Shown: piece after piece, positions 60,701-64,000 of the stretch
Numbering within the stretch: position 1 is the first letter of the stretch
How the letters are laid out: the number at the start of each line of letters is the position of its first letter
Assembly (NCBI RefSeq): GCF_018320785.1
Contig: NC_054872.1
Coordinates: 41,652,551-41,716,550 of the forward strand
DNA from: Cheilinus undulatus
Lineage: Eukaryota > Chordata > Actinopteri > Labriformes > Labridae
Length of the DNA stretch: 64,000 nucleotides
Direction of reading: 5' to 3'
The notes under the pieces: model-generated
Databases searched by the model: none
Seen by the model: the letters and a program-made list of their open reading frames with translations, nothing else
What the model was told of the DNA's origin: nothing
Program-made: the position numbers and the translations under genes

Positions 60701-62985
60701 CCCAATATGATAACTGCATAAACTGAATTTTTAAATGCTTCCAGTCTTAATCAGCATTTTTACAATAAAAGAAGCCATGATTTTTGATCCAGGGAGCAAC
60801 TCTTCCCTCAGAGAATTAAAAGATTCAACCTTCAAAATAAAACAAAAGCGTGACTCTCAGCCAAGCAGGCTGGGTTTCCTTCAGAGAAGCTAAAGCTTTT
60901 GCCCTTTGTTGTTTGCATTTACACAAAGAAAAAGATGACCTGTAAAGATTAGGCAAATTAGTCTGATGATGTGTGAAAAGGTGATAGGACTGCTTCAGAT
61001 AGTGGTAAGGAACTATCAAAGTGCTGCAGGCCCCATCCCCCAAAGTCCCTGAAAACCTGAACAGGGTGCTCTGGAGTTATAAGAGGATTTTATCCCATTT
61101 AAACAACCTATTTACAGGGAATTATAACCTGTTAACACACCAAGTAGTTATCTGGACAGATTTGTGTGGATGTACCTCATTGTGTACTGGTTATTGTTTG
61201 ATATCCAGCAGCTCAGACTGCTAACAGAGGTGATCTGTGATGCCCTCATCCAGGACGGACTAGTTTTGTGGATTCAACAAATACTAGCATGCATTAAAAC
61301 CACCTTGACCTAGTCTGCAGAGTTCCACAACTAAACAGAAGCATTGCTTAATTTTAAGTCTACCCAGCCGTGCTCAGGGTGATGGAAATTACTGCCTCTT
61401 TAAGGTCCTTCAATGCCCCTTCCCTTTTGCCTTTTAATAACTTTAAAACAACTAAAACAAAAATGGAATAAAGTAAACCACTTCTGAAATGGGAGCCAGC
61501 TCTTATGAGGCTTTTCCATTACATTCAGCAGTTTGGCTTTACTTGGTTTGAATCGGCACTGCAGCCCAGCGCTGCAGGAGATTTGCTTTTCCACCACAAC
61601 TGAGCTATCTTTTCTAGGGTGCATCTAGAGCTGATGATGCAGCATTTTTAGTTTATGTCATAAAATAGCTTTGTTTTATTCAAGATTTGGACATTGATTC
61701 CACCTCAAAGTTCCCTTTCTTCTAATGTTTTTAAAGTTTGGTGAGGTGGTTGCTACTTAACCATGTCTAAGATGTCCCTGAACGTTGACGAATTGCTGTA
61801 ATGTCATCGTGGCATTTAGAGGCAGTGCAGGGCCCTGCCTCAGAGCTGGACCCTCCTGTGCGCGGCTTGGCGTAGCCTAGTGTGGACAAACTGGGAAGGG
61901 AAAACTAAATCAGCACGGCTTGGTTTGGATTGGTGTGGCCTAAATTCATAGCAGAAAATCCCCATTAGAGTTGCCTCAATCACAAATGACACAACCTCCT
62001 CTTATCCCGTTATCTTAAATTAAGTGGTCATTTCAGTTCAACCTGTAGCCTACAAGATTTATTTGCTATGTCCTTTAAAAACATACACAGGGCAAATGTA
62101 TCAAAAAATGAGGGAGAAAAGCTGTTAAAGAGGCCCTGCTTGCCTCTGATCTTGTCCAATTTTCTCCCATTCGTTCTTATCATTAGTGGCGTTACTGCAT
62201 AATGCATGTAGGGATGCAAAGACACAGACAAAGAGACAGAAATGGTGAATGAATGGATTGTTTGCATAACAGCCCAGCAGTGAATTCAGATTTCAGGTCA
62301 ACACTGAAGTTGTATATTTAATGCATTAGGACACATATGCAAAAGTTCAGTCACTTGGTACCCCAAATGTATCCTGCTGCACAGGGCTTTTATTCAGACT
62401 ATTGATGTGAAAGGAAAAATACTACTAGTTTAACTGTATTGCTTGCTTAACATCAGTGTTTTGCATGAACAGCACAACACCCATATCATTTCTATGAGTT
62501 CTTATCCCCATTGTCTCCTGAGAAAAGTATCTCAAAACAAAGCCCAACAGAGGTCGTATCATCTTTCTTGTTTGTGTCCTCAAGCTGAAATGATGAATGA
62601 CTTTCCTGCCCGAGGAAGCCATTGACCTCCTCTTATCTTCCTGACCTTGTCCAGTGATTCCTCCTCACCACAAGATGTCTCTTCTGCTCACAGGAAAAGC
62701 CCCCAGTGGTTCACCACAGTAGGAAATACAATAAGGCATTTTCTGGGAGGAGATAGTGCCTGAAGATGTCAATAGCAATAGATACATGATAGGAGCAAAA
62801 GCTTTTACATTAGAAATATGTGCAACTGTATATATCATTGTATAAATGACAGGAGAATAAGAATTTTGAGGCTGACATGTTAAGCCTTAAACAGAAAACT
62901 TGCAGTTGTAAACTTAAAAACTCGAACATACAATATAGCAAGCAAACATCACAGAGCAGCTTCAACAGAAAGACCAGCCGGATTA
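60701..62985. other. Upstream intergenic sequence of copy 3
   Basis: No exon or transposon terminus is supported. Open frames up to 80 codons lack context. Confidence 0.4.
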
Positions 62986-62989
62986 GGTC

Positions 62990-63155
62990 ACAGTAATGCT
63001 GGATTTCCCATGGGAAAATAAATAAAAGCATGGCAGACAGGGTCTCTGCATTAAAATGCTGTATGCTTGTAATGGATTCTGGATGTGAAATGTAACTAAA
63101 GGCCAACAAAAGTCCTGCCCTGGTGCTGGTAATCACTTTGTTCCCCTTGAAGTAT
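62990..63155. promoter_or_regulatory. Second duplicated distal block upstream of copy 3
   Basis: Partner of 52790-52995, built around CCCATGGGAAAATAAATAA and CAGACAGGGTCTCTGC. The last detectable part of the tandem duplication on this side. Confidence 0.4.
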
Positions 63156-63159
63156 AAAA

Positions 63160-64000
63160 AACAGAATGCAGATGCAAACGACCCTACCAAAGCTTAAACC
63201 CCAGCTGTAAGATGGGGGAAAGCTGTAACCTGCAGGCACTGCTGGCTATAATGCTAATTTATTTCTAAAGCTGAATGCACCATAAATGATGTCTGGTCTA
63301 AATCAACAGCCACTAAAGATTATGCAAAGATCCAAACTGCAATGACTTGCAATGAAATAAAAGTGGAAAGTCTAAATCCCAGAATTTACAGACCCATGGA
63401 GTTTGTTTGGAGCCCCCTCCCCAGGGTGAATGTGCTGCCCTCCCCTCATTTACATTCCTCAGAGGTGAGGAGCACAGATTCTTCAGGAGGAGACAAAAGA
63501 ATAATGCCTGGCAGGTATGAGTTTAGTTTACCATGTAATTCTAATGTCGTGATCTGAGTTAACCAAAGCCTTTCACCTGACGACCACTAGCTCCTACAGC
63601 AAAGCAGTGATTAAGAGCTGATAAAGTGAACCATATGATAGTGCCCTTCTGTAAGGAGACCACAGCCATATTTAGTCACTATGTTGACCTGAAAAAGTCA
63701 AATTGTTGTGAGTATTTGACTAAAACTGTAAAAACGCATGTAAGCTTTATTCATAGCATTTTAAGACACTGGTAGAAAAACAATAAGGAAAAAAGCAGTG
63801 TAGCTAAGGTAGCTTGACTTTGGATGTCACCATATGCATGCATCACAAAAGTAAAACATATTAATAGTATGTAGCCTACTATATATTTTCAGAGCTGTAA
63901 AGTTTGCCCATGTTTTCACTGTTAGACATACAGCTGGTTACCTGCATGCTAGTTGTTATCAACTGGAAAAATGTCTATTATAACCAGCTGAAAGCTTGCA
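63160..64000. other. Intergenic sequence to window end
   Basis: No gene or repeat supported. Confidence 0.4.

Overview
The window is vertebrate and almost certainly teleost nuclear DNA: AT-rich, intron-bearing, with a fish-type tRNA-derived SINE, two different Tc1-lineage transposons, several hAT- and TTAA-type miniature elements, and three genes of the rapunzel family, which is known from teleosts. No prokaryotic, CRISPR or rRNA features are present.

Layout. (1) 1-4.6 kb is a compound satellite block: T/G-rich degenerate repeats, a 40-bp tandem repeat, a 57-58-bp minisatellite with a 231-bp higher-order period, and a T-rich array with a 379-bp internal duplication. The same flanking modules recur, so the block looks like successive copies of a larger unit. 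(2) 4.7-9 kb holds a well-formed candidate exon (4711-4869, minus), a textbook minus-strand core promoter (GC box, TATAAAAG, initiator, early splice donor; 8358-8430) and, 250-550 bp away, three E2F consensus sites. The genes they serve are not identified. (3) 12.9-19.25 kb is one complete coding region on the plus strand, a CD20-like (MS4A/TMEM176) four-pass membrane protein of 222 residues in six coding exons, all introns phase 0. (4) 19.3-37 kb is intergenic and repeat-rich: a TTAA-flanked MITE, a decayed Tc1 element, a U1 snRNA-like sequence, a Ty1/copia fossil, a 320-bp array broken by a SINE, and a foldback element. (5) 37.2-60.3 kb carries three minus-strand rapunzel-like genes, each with its whole coding sequence in one exon behind a non-coding first exon. 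Copy 1 (390 aa) and copy 2 (393 aa) are intact; copy 3 is interrupted by a 5-bp deletion. (6) 60.3-64 kb is upstream sequence of copy 3.

Copies 2 and 3 are a tandem duplication that includes more than the coding exons: first exon, TATA box and upstream promoter match (49.2-49.5 vs 60.1-60.3 kb), as do more distal non-coding blocks (50.34-50.63 vs 60.48-60.70 kb; 52.79-52.99 vs 62.99-63.15 kb). The central coding segments are far more alike than their flanks, which suggests gene conversion. The intron of copy 3 is about 2.05 kb longer than that of copy 2, and a single Tc1 insertion with a TTAA MITE nested inside it accounts for nearly all of the difference, giving the order duplication, then Tc1, then MITE. 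The rapunzel promoter and distal blocks, the E2F/TATA divergent promoter and the U1-like gene are the parts most worth follow-up.
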